A stretch of 64,000 nucleotides of DNA, taken from the NCBI GenBank assembly GCA_905198125.1, contig CAJKBH010000003.1, forward strand, positions 54,373-118,372, in the 5' to 3' direction. Shown here piece after piece: positions 26,708-36,501 of this stretch; position 1 is the stretch's first letter, and each line of letters begins with the position of its first letter. The position numbers and the translations under genes were made by a program. The notes under the pieces are model-generated. The model saw only the letters and a program-made list of their open reading frames with translations. It searched no databases and was not told the DNA's origin. Origin of the DNA: an uncultured Porphyromonadaceae bacterium. GTDB taxonomy: Bacteria > Bacteroidota > Bacteroidia > Bacteroidales > Muribaculaceae.

Positions 26708-26730
26708 CAGGTGTTTTTCGATTGAACGAT

Positions 26731-28395
26731 ATGCATATCTTACGGACGATTCTTATTTGTATCTTCGCGACGACCTTAATATCAGCATACGGAAAGACTC
26801 CGAATGATTCGCTGATGAATCAGTTGGATCAGGTCATTGCAAACAGGGACATATACCTGAGTCTAAAGGAGAAACGGCTGAACCAGCTGCGCAATGAGTT
26901 GAGCCGGGCCGCCGACGACCGCCAGCGCTTCGACTTCCTGAACCACCTTTACGACGAGTACGTATCGTTCAATACGGATTCGGCATACAACATCAGTCTG
27001 CGCGAGGAGCAGGTGGCCCGGCGCACCGGCGACAAGACATTGATAGCGAACGCATTGATGAACCGCGCCAACATATATTCCGCCACAGGAATGTACTATG
27101 AGACGCTATCCATCATGGACTCCATCCATCGCAAGGACTTGCCCGAATATCTTCATCCGTATTATTTCCATATACTGCGTACCCTGTACGGACACCTCGC
27201 CGATTTCGCCAATTTCGATGGCGTGAAGCGGCATTACCTCGACCTGACCGACCAATACCGCGACTCCATCATATCGGTCAACGCACCGGGAACGCTCGCC
27301 AACGTCATAACCCGTGCCGATATGCTGAACAAAAAGGGGAAGCCCGAGGAGGCCGTGCGGGTTCTGAACGAGTATATCGGCCACAACGACCTGTCGGAGC
27401 ATGACCACGCCATCTGCGCCTGGAGCCTGGCCGAATCGTACGAACAACTCGGCGACCACGACAAACGCAAGGAGATGCTGCTGCGCTCGTCCATTTCCGA
27501 CATGAAGTCGTCGGTGCGCGAATACATGTCGCTCCGCGCGCTGGCCATGATGCTATACGAGGAGGGAGACCTGAACCGGGCGTACCAGCTGATGACCATC
27601 GCCATAGACGACGCCACCAAATGCAACGCACGACTGCGCATCATCGAGCTGAACGACACCTACCCGAAAATCAACAGCATCTATATCAAGACCGTACAGC
27701 GACAGAAACGCACACTGGAATGGACCATAGCCATCATAACCATCCTGTCGCTCTTGCTTCTCGCAATGATTTTCTATCTGCGCAAGCAGATGCGGCGCAT
27801 CGCCAGGTCCAGAAAGGAAACGCAACTCGCCTACGACTCGCTCAACAAGATCACCGAGCAGCTCAAGGTCACCAACGAACATCTCAGCGAGGCAAACGTA
27901 TCGATCGCCGAGATTTCGGAGATGAAGGAAGTGTACATCGGCCGTTACATGGACCAGTGCCTTATTTATATCGAGAAACTCGACGCCTACCGTAAGTCGA
28001 TTGGACGTCTTATCGGCGACAACCGAATGGACGAACTGAAAAAGATGATAAAATCATCTACCCTGGTGGACAACGAACTGAAAATGTTCTACGACCAGTT
28101 CGACAAGACGTTCCTCAGCCTGTTCCCCACATTCGTGACCGACTTCAACACACTGCTGATGCCTGACGAGGCCATAGTGCAGAAGAAACCCGGCACCCTT
28201 ACCCCCGAGCTGCGGATCTTCGCCCTGATACGTCTGGGTATCCATGACAGCGACCGAATCGCCACTTTCCTCCGGTACTCAGTCACCACGATTTACAACT
28301 ACCGGACAAAAATACGCAACAAGGCCTGCGGCGACCGCAACCGGCTTGAAGCCGAGGTCATGAAAATCGGTCGGGTCAACCGTAACAAATCGTAA
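26731..28395 (+). CDS. membrane-anchored TPR/HTH regulator of the PUL (DUF6377-type)
   Basis: 554 residues from ATG 26731. A signal peptide is followed by a periplasmic TPR-like helical domain (about 40-320), one transmembrane helix (about 333-355, TIAIITILSLLLLAMIFYL), a cytoplasmic coiled coil, and a C-terminal region with an HTH (LTPELRIFALIRLGIHDSDRIATFL). I recall this arrangement as DUF6377 proteins, found beside SusC/SusD genes. It probably senses a glycan or envelope signal and controls the operon 290 nt downstream. The mechanism is not established. The hut-linked gene at 45211 has the same layout. Confidence 0.8.
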   Translation: MHILRTILICIFATTLISAYGKTPNDSLMNQLDQVIANRDIYLSLKEKRLNQLRNELSRAADDRQRFDFLNHLYDEYVSFNTDSAYNISLREEQVARRTGDKTLIANALMNRANIYSATGMYYETLSIMDSIHRKDLPEYLHPYYFHILRTLYGHLADFANFDGVKRHYLDLTDQYRDSIISVNAPGTLANVITRADMLNKKGKPEEAVRVLNEYIGHNDLSEHDHAICAWSLAESYEQLGDHDKRKEMLLRSSISDMKSSVREYMSLRALAMMLYEEGDLNRAYQLMTIAIDDATKCNARLRIIELNDTYPKINSIYIKTVQRQKRTLEWTIAIITILSLLLLAMIFYLRKQMRRIARSRKETQLAYDSLNKITEQLKVTNEHLSEANVSIAEISEMKEVYIGRYMDQCLIYIEKLDAYRKSIGRLIGDNRMDELKKMIKSSTLVDNELKMFYDQFDKTFLSLFPTFVTDFNTLLMPDEAIVQKKPGTLTPELRIFALIRLGIHDSDRIATFLRYSVTTIYNYRTKIRNKACGDRNRLEAEVMKIGRVNRNKS

Positions 28396-28578
28396 CCGGT
28401 TCTGACAGGAGCGGCATCCATACGCGCACGGCATATAACTTCCGGCACCCTTAAAACCCTCTTTTTTAAGTCATAAGTACTTAAAAAGTGCTACATATTT
28501 TAGACCTTATCCGAAATCCATTTACCTATTAATCAAACATTTAATATTATAAAACATCTACATTTTTCCTTTACACGA

Positions 28579-28609
28579 TTGACACTGTAAGAATCTGTGT
28601 ATAATTTTG
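28579..28609 (+). promoter_or_regulatory. promoter of the susC operon
   Basis: TTG (28579-28581), 20-nt spacer, TAATTTTG (28602-28609), giving a leader of about 70 nt before the susC ATG. No other feature was recognised in the 290-nt gap. Confidence 0.75.
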
Positions 28610-28685
28610 TAATGTCCTATTCGGACCTACAACAATATCCAACCACAGTTAACCAACCGGAAAAAACTTAATAATCCTAATATTT

Positions 28686-31676
28686 ATGATTCGAAACCAC
28701 AGCACATTTCAGAAACTGTCGCTGCTGTTTACGCTGGTCATCGGCGCGCCGTTGGCGAGCGCCCAGCAGACAACAGTGACCGGTACGGTGACTGAACCCG
28801 GTGGCGAACCCCTGATAGGAGTCACCGTGACAGTTCCGGGAACCAAGACAGGCACCGTCACCGACATCGACGGCAAGTACAGTCTCAATGCAGACGCCAA
28901 GGACAAGATCAAATTCACCTACATCGGCTACGAACCCGTAGAGGAGGCCATCAAGGGACGCACCGTCATCGACGTGGTGATGCAGGAAAACTCGGCCTCG
29001 CTCAACGAAGTGGTCGTGATCGGTTACGGCACCATGGACAAGAAGGAACTGACCTCGGCCATATCGCACGTAGGCGAGAAGGACTTCCTCTCGGTAAGTT
29101 CGCTCGACCCCTCCATGATGATTCAGGGCAAAGTGCCGGGCGTGTCCATCACCAACACCGGCGCCGGCGACCCCAATAACCAGGCCAGCATCCAGATCCG
29201 CGGCGTCAGCTCGCGTTCCGCAGGTCTCGGCCCCCTCATCGTTATAGACGGTGTGCCCGGCGGCAACCTCACCAACATCAATGCCAACGACATCGCATCG
29301 TTCGACATCCTGAAGGACGGCGCGGCCTCCGCCATATATGGTACGCGCGGATCGAACGGCGTCATCCTCGTAACCACCAAGAAGGGCCAGCGCGACGGCG
29401 CGGTACACACCTCGTACACCGGCACGTTCGCCTGGGACAAGGCCAACCGCGATCTGAAGATGCTCAGCGCGCAGGAATACCGTGCTGTCAAACTGGGCTG
29501 GGGCGACCGCGGCGTGGACCTCGGCGGCAACCTCGACTGGTTCGACGCAGTGACGCGTACGGGCTTCACCCAGCAGCACACACTGACCGTGAGCGGCGGT
29601 AACTCCAACAGCAACTACCGTGTCAGCGCCGACTTCCGCGACGCAAACGGTATCGACCTCCGCTCCTGCCGTCGCGAATACGGCGCACGCGCATCGATCA
29701 TGCACACCACCAAGGGCGGCCTGTTCACCATCAGCGCCAACATCGCCCCGCGTATCATCGACCGCAGCAACGCCGACTGGAGCGTGTTCAAGGACGCTCT
29801 CGAGGCAAACCCCACCACTCCCCTGATGGACCCGGAGAATCCCGCGCAGTACTATAACTTCTACGGCCAGATCACCGGCTCCAACCCTGTGGAACGTCAG
29901 AAGCTGGAGAAAGACAAGGCTACCACCAAACTCCTGGACTGGGACGCCACCGTCAAGCTCAACCTCCTCCCCCTGTTCGCCAAGAACGGCATCAGCGACC
30001 ATCACCTCTCGACGCAGATTATGTTCGCCGACCATGTCTATGACAACGACAACTCCTTCTTCCGTCCTTCCACCAGCACCGTCAGCATCAACAACGGTCA
30101 GGAAGGCTACGCCAGCCGCTCATACTCCAAGGAGAAGCAGTACGTGCTGGAATGGCTCGCCAATTACGACACCCGCATTGCCGACAGACACAACATCAAG
30201 GCCATGATCGGATATTCGTATCAGTACTCGCAGTATTCCGGCTTCAGCGCCGAAAACCAGGACTTCCCCAACGACGGTCTCGGCGCCGACAACCTCGGTT
30301 CCGGCGAATGGGCCAAGGAGGAAGGCGAGGTCATGATGTCAAGCTATAAGAACGACGCCAAACTCATCTCCTTCTTCGGCCGCGTCAGCTACGATTTCGA
30401 GGGCAAATACCTGCTCACCGCTTCACTGCGCCACGAGGGTTCGTCCAAGTTCGGCAAGAACCACAAGTGGGGTAACTTCCCCGCCGTCTCCTTGGGATGG
30501 CGCATCAGCCAGGAAAACTTCATGAAGGACGCCGAATGGCTCAACGAACTCAAGATACGCGCCGACTACGGTGTGACCGGCAACCAGGACTTCGGCAGCT
30601 ACCTGTCCATCAACACCATGTCCGGCTTCGGATATTACTACTACAACGGCAAGTACTTCCAGGTGTGGGGTCCGGGCAAGAACGTCAACCCCGACCTGAG
30701 ATGGGAGAAAGGCAAGAACTGGAACATCGGTCTTGACTTCGCCGTGCTGAACAACCGCATCTCCGGTTCGCTGAACTACTTCAACCGCACGCAGCAGGAT
30801 CTGCTCGGCTACTACAAAGTGCCAGTTCCGCCGAACATTCACGACGAGACGTTCGTAAACGTAGGTACCATGCGCAACACCGGATTCGAGTTCGACCTGA
30901 ACTTCAACGCCGTGGAGACCAAGAATTTCTCGTACAGCTTCGACATCGTAGGCACGGCCATGAGCAATAAGTTCGTGAAGTTCAGCAACTCCGAATACGT
31001 GGGTCAGGACTACTACAACGTCTGCAGCACCGAGGACCCCTATCCCTACTACAACCTGCAGCGCATCGAGAAGGGCAAGTCGCTGGGTAACTTCTATATG
31101 TGGAAATACGCCGGCATCACCCAGGACGGCGAATGGCTCATCTACGACAAGGACGGCGACGTGATCCGCGCCACACAGGGCACCGACGACGACCGCCGCA
31201 TCGTAGGCAACGGTATGCCTAAGTTCACGCTGTCAACCAGCCACAACTTCCGCTACCGCAACTTCGACCTGGCGCTGTTCTTCCGCGGTGCTTTCGGATT
31301 CGACATCTTCAACATCCACGACTTCTATTACGGCACCCGCAACTTCAACGGCAACGTGATGAAGAAGGCCTACGGCAAGAACTTCTACGTTTCGCCCGAC
31401 GTGGCCAACGTGGTGACCGACTATTATCTGGAACGCGGCGACTACTTCAAGCTCGACATGGTGACGTTAGGCTACACCATTCCGCTGGCCAAATGCCGCT
31501 TCCTGGACCGCATCCGTGTTTACTTCACGGCCAAGAACGTGTTCACCATCACCAAATTCAGCGGCGTGGATCCCTCCACCTATCAGGTCAACGGTCTGCA
31601 GCCCGGCGCACAGGGCGGACGTTCGTACTATCCCTCCACACGCCAGTTCATAGCAGGAATCCAGGTTGACCTTTAA
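28686..31676 (+). CDS. SusC/RagA-type TonB-dependent outer-membrane transporter
   Basis: 996 residues. Signal peptide to about 27 (PLASAQQ), carboxypeptidase-regulatory-like domain (about 28-110, VTGTVTEPGGEPLIGVTV and DGKYSL), the TonB-box-like region EVVVIGYG, a plug domain (about 115-230, with SQIRGVSS-like and GSNGVILVTTKKG), then a 22-strand barrel ending FIAGIQVDL. It imports oligosaccharides with the SusD lid, powered by TonB. First gene of the PUL operon. No STN domain, so it is not an obvious transducer for an anti-sigma factor. Confidence 0.97.
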   Translation: MIRNHSTFQKLSLLFTLVIGAPLASAQQTTVTGTVTEPGGEPLIGVTVTVPGTKTGTVTDIDGKYSLNADAKDKIKFTYIGYEPVEEAIKGRTVIDVVMQENSASLNEVVVIGYGTMDKKELTSAISHVGEKDFLSVSSLDPSMMIQGKVPGVSITNTGAGDPNNQASIQIRGVSSRSAGLGPLIVIDGVPGGNLTNINANDIASFDILKDGAASAIYGTRGSNGVILVTTKKGQRDGAVHTSYTGTFAWDKANRDLKMLSAQEYRAVKLGWGDRGVDLGGNLDWFDAVTRTGFTQQHTLTVSGGNSNSNYRVSADFRDANGIDLRSCRREYGARASIMHTTKGGLFTISANIAPRIIDRSNADWSVFKDALEANPTTPLMDPENPAQYYNFYGQITGSNPVERQKLEKDKATTKLLDWDATVKLNLLPLFAKNGISDHHLSTQIMFADHVYDNDNSFFRPSTSTVSINNGQEGYASRSYSKEKQYVLEWLANYDTRIADRHNIKAMIGYSYQYSQYSGFSAENQDFPNDGLGADNLGSGEWAKEEGEVMMSSYKNDAKLISFFGRVSYDFEGKYLLTASLRHEGSSKFGKNHKWGNFPAVSLGWRISQENFMKDAEWLNELKIRADYGVTGNQDFGSYLSINTMSGFGYYYYNGKYFQVWGPGKNVNPDLRWEKGKNWNIGLDFAVLNNRISGSLNYFNRTQQDLLGYYKVPVPPNIHDETFVNVGTMRNTGFEFDLNFNAVETKNFSYSFDIVGTAMSNKFVKFSNSEYVGQDYYNVCSTEDPYPYYNLQRIEKGKSLGNFYMWKYAGITQDGEWLIYDKDGDVIRATQGTDDDRRIVGNGMPKFTLSTSHNFRYRNFDLALFFRGAFGFDIFNIHDFYYGTRNFNGNVMKKAYGKNFYVSPDVANVVTDYYLERGDYFKLDMVTLGYTIPLAKCRFLDRIRVYFTAKNVFTITKFSGVDPSTYQVNGLQPGAQGGRSYYPSTRQFIAGIQVDL

Positions 31677-31701
31677 GTCCAAATCTAAAAACCGACAAAC
31701 A

Positions 31702-33438
31702 ATGAATATATTTAAGCCAACAGTCGCAGCCATAGCCGCCGTAGCGGCCCTGTCGCTGGGTTCCTGCACCGATCTGGACGAGAATCTGTACGACCAGGTA
31801 GGCTCCGAAAATTACTATAATACCAAGAACGACGTGATCCGCGCCGTGTTCCGACCCTTCGAGCACGCCTTCTGGAGCATCGGCAGCCGTCACGTGCTGA
31901 ACGAGCTGACAGCCGACCAGCTCATCACCCCCACGCGCGACGGATGGTGGAACGACGGCGGCAAGTGGGAGCGTCTGCATTACCACACATGGACCGTCGA
32001 CGACCTGGGCGAGGCTCAGACCGAATGGAACGGTTGCTTCCAGGGCATCATGCAGTGCAACCTCGTAATCGAGGACCTGAACCGCTTCAAGCCCGAATCG
32101 TTCGGCTTCACCGAGGCTGAGTTCAACAACCTCCGCGGCCAGTGCCGCGCTCTCCGCGCTTGGTTCTATATCCGTCTGCTCGACGCGTTCCGCAACGTGC
32201 CCCTGGTCACTACTTACAGCGACCGCCCGAGCAATCCGCAGGCCGAGCCCAAGGAGGTATTCGACTTCATCGAGTCCGAGCTTAAGGACTGCACCTCGCT
32301 GCTGGTGCGCAAGGTGGGTCTGGGAAACAACGCTACCATCCAGGGACAGTGGACACAGGCCGCTGCCGCCGCCCTGCTGGTGCGCCTCTATCTCAACGCC
32401 GAGGTATATGTAGGCGAGGACCGCTACAAGGACTGCGAGACATACGCACAGGCGATACTCGACGGCCAATACGGCGACTATGCCCTGGCCGACCGCTGGG
32501 ATGCGGCATTCGACTGGGACAACGACACCTGCGACGAGGTGATATTCGGATTCCCCGGCTCGCGCGGTTACACCCACTGGCATTATGACGGCGACACATA
32601 CGGCTGGACCGTTCCGGCCAAGGCCGCTGACTTCTTCAACGACACCAAGTCGGGCGTGGGCCACAACACCAAGTATGCCGCATCGCCCAGCTACGACCTG
32701 GACGGCAACCTCTACGATTACGAACTGGGTATGCCGATTCAGAATTTCCGCAAGTATGAAGGCGACGAGCGCATGAAGTTCTACACCAACCTCGGCAACA
32801 GCCGTCGCGAAGGTATGTTCCTGTTCGGTTATCTGGAATACAAGGATGCCGAGACGGGCGAGACCAAGCGTCTGCGCGCTCCCGAACAGCCCTACGACCT
32901 CTATCTGCGCGACGCCGTGGGCCGCTTCCAGTCGCTCGACCCCACAAGATGGCCCGCCGACAAGACCAGCAAGCTTTCCACCGGCGACCACAACTCGGGA
33001 TGGCATTTCGTGAAATATCCCTTCTACGACGACAACGACCCGAATCAGTTGGCAAGCGACTACACCGAAATCCGTCTGCCGGAGGTAATATATTCCTTGG
33101 CCGAGGCCAAGATGCGTCAGGGCGACCGCACTTCGGCTGCCAAACTGCTGAACTCGGTGCGTAAACGCAACTATCCCGCCGACAAACTCGACGACGTGCT
33201 CTATTCGCCCGAAGGCAAGGTGCGTTTCGACGAGAAGGAGATGCTTGACGAGTGGGGCCGCGAGTTCTTCGCCGAGAGCCGCCGCCGCATCGACCTGATA
33301 CGTTTCGGCAAATTCAACACCGGCCGCTGGTGGGACAAGACTCCCGACGCCGACGACCACACAGCTTTATTCCCGATTACACGAACCATTCTTAACTCCA
33401 ATCCGAATCTGGTGCAGAACCCGGGTTACGGCCGATAA
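31702..33438 (+). CDS. SusD/RagB-type glycan-binding lipoprotein
   Basis: 578 residues from ATG 31702; the frame is open to 31666 inside susC, but only the ATG gives a lipoprotein signal with lipobox LGSC near 23. N-terminal helical TPR-like repeats include RALRAWFYIRLLDAF, and the C-terminal segment matches the family (EIRLPEVIYSLAEAKMRQGD, then ELAEWGREFFAESRRRIDLIRFGKF-like). It caps the SusC barrel and binds glycan at the cell surface. 25 nt downstream of susC. Confidence 0.96.
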   Translation: MNIFKPTVAAIAAVAALSLGSCTDLDENLYDQVGSENYYNTKNDVIRAVFRPFEHAFWSIGSRHVLNELTADQLITPTRDGWWNDGGKWERLHYHTWTVDDLGEAQTEWNGCFQGIMQCNLVIEDLNRFKPESFGFTEAEFNNLRGQCRALRAWFYIRLLDAFRNVPLVTTYSDRPSNPQAEPKEVFDFIESELKDCTSLLVRKVGLGNNATIQGQWTQAAAAALLVRLYLNAEVYVGEDRYKDCETYAQAILDGQYGDYALADRWDAAFDWDNDTCDEVIFGFPGSRGYTHWHYDGDTYGWTVPAKAADFFNDTKSGVGHNTKYAASPSYDLDGNLYDYELGMPIQNFRKYEGDERMKFYTNLGNSRREGMFLFGYLEYKDAETGETKRLRAPEQPYDLYLRDAVGRFQSLDPTRWPADKTSKLSTGDHNSGWHFVKYPFYDDNDPNQLASDYTEIRLPEVIYSLAEAKMRQGDRTSAAKLLNSVRKRNYPADKLDDVLYSPEGKVRFDEKEMLDEWGREFFAESRRRIDLIRFGKFNTGRWWDKTPDADDHTALFPITRTILNSNPNLVQNPGYGR

Positions 33439-33449
33439 ATAAAGAGACT

Positions 33450-34958
33450 ATGAAACTGAGAAACATATTGTCCGTACTCGCAGCCGGAATGCTGACCCTC
33501 ACAGCGTGCGAGGACGAGAAAGACCTGATAATATACGAAGCCGACCTCCCCATCAAGACCTCGACGCTCTACATGGTGGGCGACGCCACCCCCAACGGCT
33601 GGAGCATCGACTCCCCCACGCCGCTGACCGCAACTGAGGAAGATCCCTTGGTGTTCACATGGGAAGGCAGCCTGAACGCCGGCGAAATGAAACTGTGTCT
33701 CACCAAAGGCAGCTGGGACGTGGCGTTCATCCGTCCTGAGATCAACGGCACAGCCATCGACAAGAACGGCACGACCGACCGGAAGTTCGCCATGCACGCC
33801 GGCGACCCCGACGACAAGTGGGTGATAGCCGACGCCGGTGTATATTCGCTGACGTTCGATCTGCGCAACTGGAAATACAGCGCCACATACGTCAGTGGTC
33901 CCGAGGCTCCGGAAATCGAGCCCATCGAGGCCGATAACCTGTATCTGGTCGGCGACGCATCGCCGCTGAATGCCTGGAACATCGACAACCCCACTCCCGT
34001 TGAGAAGAAATCGCAGTATGAATTCGTGTTCGAAGGCACGCTCTATGCCGGCGAACTCAAGGCCTGCATCGTCACCGGCGACTGGAACGCTCCTTTCATA
34101 CGTCCCGCACGCGCCGACGTCAAGATCAACAAGAACGGCATCGAGGAAAACAACTTCCTGTTCACCGCCGCTCCCGACAACAAGTGGAAGGTGGAGACCC
34201 CCGGCATCTACCGTATGACCTTCGACCTTAAGAACTGGACCGTCGACGTGCAGTATATCGGCGAATTCAAACCTGCCTCCAAGCTGTATATGATCGGCGA
34301 GGCCACTGAGGGTGGATGGGATCTTGGCAAAGCCACTGAAATCACGGCCGAAGCATCCAACGACAACATCTTCGTGTGGGAAGGCGAGCTTGGCCGCGGC
34401 ACCTTCAAGGCAGCCCGCGAGCGCAGCTTCGACGCTCCGTTCTACCGTCCCGCCGCTTCGGGCATCACCGTATCGGACCAGGGCGTCAGCTCGCACGGGA
34501 TGGTGTTCACCACCGGCCCCGACGACCAGTGGGAAGTGACCGTGGCCGGCAAGTACCGTCTGACGTTCGACACCGAGGCCATGACATTCGACGCCGTGTT
34601 CCTGAGTGGCGACGTCAAGCCCGCTCCCCTCTACATGATAGGCAGCGCCACACCGGGCGACTGGAGCCTGGACAACGCCACCGAAATGACACCCGTTGAC
34701 GGCAAAGAGGGCGTCTATACATGGGAAGGCAAACTGGTGAACGGCGAGATGAAGGCCTGCTTCACCAGGGACTTCGGAGCCGAGTTCTACCGTCCTTCCA
34801 AGGAAGGAGTGACCATCTCGAAGAACGGCGTGTCGGCTTCCGACATGATATTCCGGGCCGGCGATCCCGACTATAAGTGGAACGTCACCGACGAGGGCAC
34901 TTACGTCGTAACGCTCGACACCAAGAACATGACCATTACAACCGATTTTAAAGAATAA
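33450..34958 (+). CDS. SusE/SusF-like surface lipoprotein with four repeat modules
   Basis: 502 residues with a lipobox LTAC near 20. Four modules of about 110-120 residues each begin with a similar strand: LYMVGDATPNGWS (about 40), LYLVGDASPLNAWN (about 165), LYMIGEATEGGWD (about 277), LYMIGSATPGDWS (about 392). These resemble the starch-binding modules of SusE and SusF, with Trp residues suited to stacking on sugars. It probably helps to hold glycan at the surface. Immediately downstream of susD; two more modules of this type lie in the gene at 36502. Confidence 0.88.
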   Translation: MKLRNILSVLAAGMLTLTACEDEKDLIIYEADLPIKTSTLYMVGDATPNGWSIDSPTPLTATEEDPLVFTWEGSLNAGEMKLCLTKGSWDVAFIRPEINGTAIDKNGTTDRKFAMHAGDPDDKWVIADAGVYSLTFDLRNWKYSATYVSGPEAPEIEPIEADNLYLVGDASPLNAWNIDNPTPVEKKSQYEFVFEGTLYAGELKACIVTGDWNAPFIRPARADVKINKNGIEENNFLFTAAPDNKWKVETPGIYRMTFDLKNWTVDVQYIGEFKPASKLYMIGEATEGGWDLGKATEITAEASNDNIFVWEGELGRGTFKAARERSFDAPFYRPAASGITVSDQGVSSHGMVFTTGPDDQWEVTVAGKYRLTFDTEAMTFDAVFLSGDVKPAPLYMIGSATPGDWSLDNATEMTPVDGKEGVYTWEGKLVNGEMKACFTRDFGAEFYRPSKEGVTISKNGVSASDMIFRAGDPDYKWNVTDEGTYVVTLDTKNMTITTDFKE

Positions 34959-34971
34959 CCTGACAAAAGAT

Positions 34972-36387
34972 ATGAGAACCATGAACGTAATTGCGACCGC
35001 ACTGGCTACGCTGGCGCTTGCGAGTTGTTCCAAAGACATAGAAATGCACTATCCTCCGAAGTTTGAATTGCCCGAACTTCCGGAGGTGGGCGAAATCCAC
35101 ACCTACAAGGCGCCGCTGTACTGGAGCGTGTACGAATATTGCTACGACAAGGAGCAGGCCGGCGTGTCCAACGAGGAAATGGACATCAGCGCCGACGAGT
35201 GGGACAAGATCATCGACTGGGTCGCCACCGACCTGAAGCCTTACGGCTACGACATGATATGCACCGACGGGTTCATCCCGATGCTGGCCAAAGACGCCTC
35301 GGGCTACATGACCCATTACGGCTCCATGTCGCTGAAGGACCTGTCCGACAAATGCAAGGCCAGGGGCCTGAAATTGGGAGTGTACGACAATCCCCTGTGG
35401 ATACACGGCCCGCGCGATACGGCCATCGTGGGCACAAACTATTATTTCGGCTCGCTGTACTATAACGGCACCACCGAGGTGATGAATCCCAAGGCCGATG
35501 ACCGCTGGTTCCACTGGGTAGTGGCCGACAATCCCGGCGCACGTGAGTACATCGACGGATTCTTCAAGCATTACCACGACCTGGGTGTGGAATACATCCG
35601 CATGGACTTCCTGTCGTGGTACGAGGACGGCAAGGACCGCAACATGGGCACCGTAGGCCGCGGTTACGGCCGCGAGTCGTACGCACGCGCCCTGACCTAC
35701 ATAGCCGAGTCTGCCAAGAAATACGGCATCTTCACTTCGCTGGTGATGCCCCATCTGTTCAATGACGCCGAAGTCGAGGCCAAATACGGCAACATGGTGC
35801 GTATCGTAGCCGACACCGCCGGCGGCGGCTGGTGGCACTGCTCGGCTCAGGACAAAGGCAAGTCGTACACCAACTGGCCAAACTGCATGAACATGTTCGA
35901 CGGCTTCACCTACTGGTCGCATATTTCGGGCCGCGACAAGGTGATACTCGACGGCGACTTCATCCGACTCAACAAGTTCGACAGCGACGCCGAGCGCGAG
36001 ACTGTGGTATCGCTGCAGCTCATGGCCGGCGGTCCCGTCACCGTAGCCGACCAGTACCACAACATCGGCGACAACCTGAAGTTCTACACCAACTCCGAAA
36101 TGCTGGAGCTGAACACCGACAAATTCGTGGGTAAGCCACTGTCCGACAAACTCAACGACAAGAACAACGAGGTATGGTACGGTCAGATGTCGAACGGCGA
36201 TTACGTTGTCGGCCTGTTCAACCGCGACGACAGCGCCCGCTCCTACTCGCTTGCCCTCTCCGACCTGGGCATCGCCGGCGAATGGAACCAGCGCGACCTG
36301 TGGCGCCACGCCGACGAGGGTAAATCCGCATCAATCACGGCTACCGTACCCGCTCACGGCTGCAAGATTGTAAGACTCAGCAAATGA
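34972..36387 (+). CDS. glycoside hydrolase lipoprotein, clan D (GH27/GH36)-like
   Basis: 471 residues with a lipobox LASC near 19. A TIM-barrel domain (about 45-380) includes the early strand APLYWSVYEYC, GYDMICTDGF, and VEYIRMDFLSWY, whose Asp is placed like the nucleophile of clan-D enzymes. A small beta-sandwich (about 390-471, VWYGQMSNGDYVVGLFNRDD and the ending CKIVRLSK) matches the C-terminal domain of alpha-galactosidase-like proteins. Activity on an alpha-galactoside or alpha-glucan such as isomaltosyl chains is possible; family and substrate are not certain. It is the only glycoside hydrolase in this operon. Confidence 0.7.
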   Translation: MRTMNVIATALATLALASCSKDIEMHYPPKFELPELPEVGEIHTYKAPLYWSVYEYCYDKEQAGVSNEEMDISADEWDKIIDWVATDLKPYGYDMICTDGFIPMLAKDASGYMTHYGSMSLKDLSDKCKARGLKLGVYDNPLWIHGPRDTAIVGTNYYFGSLYYNGTTEVMNPKADDRWFHWVVADNPGAREYIDGFFKHYHDLGVEYIRMDFLSWYEDGKDRNMGTVGRGYGRESYARALTYIAESAKKYGIFTSLVMPHLFNDAEVEAKYGNMVRIVADTAGGGWWHCSAQDKGKSYTNWPNCMNMFDGFTYWSHISGRDKVILDGDFIRLNKFDSDAERETVVSLQLMAGGPVTVADQYHNIGDNLKFYTNSEMLELNTDKFVGKPLSDKLNDKNNEVWYGQMSNGDYVVGLFNRDDSARSYSLALSDLGIAGEWNQRDLWRHADEGKSASITATVPAHGCKIVRLSK

Positions 36388-36395
36388 TTCCATAC

Positions 36396-36430
36396 GGGGC
36401 CGGGACGTCTCTCAATGGCGCCCCGGCCCC
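36396..36430 (+). terminator. GC-rich hairpin between GH and SusF-like genes
   Basis: GGGGCCGGG (36396-36404) pairs with CCCGGCCCC (36422-36430) around a 17-nt loop. No T-run follows, so it may be a weak terminator or an RNA-stabilising hairpin that sets the level of the downstream gene. Confidence 0.5.
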
Positions 36431-36501
36431 GACAATCCTCTATAAGCCTATATTAAATCCCAATTATTAATCAAAACCATAAACCATTTAAAACTTAAAC
36501 T

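Noticed and set aside
28677..36309. Long open frames on the minus strand opposite the PUL genes (up to 537 codons)
   Set aside because: They mirror GC-rich codons of strong plus-strand genes, lack known motifs and have no promoter of their own.
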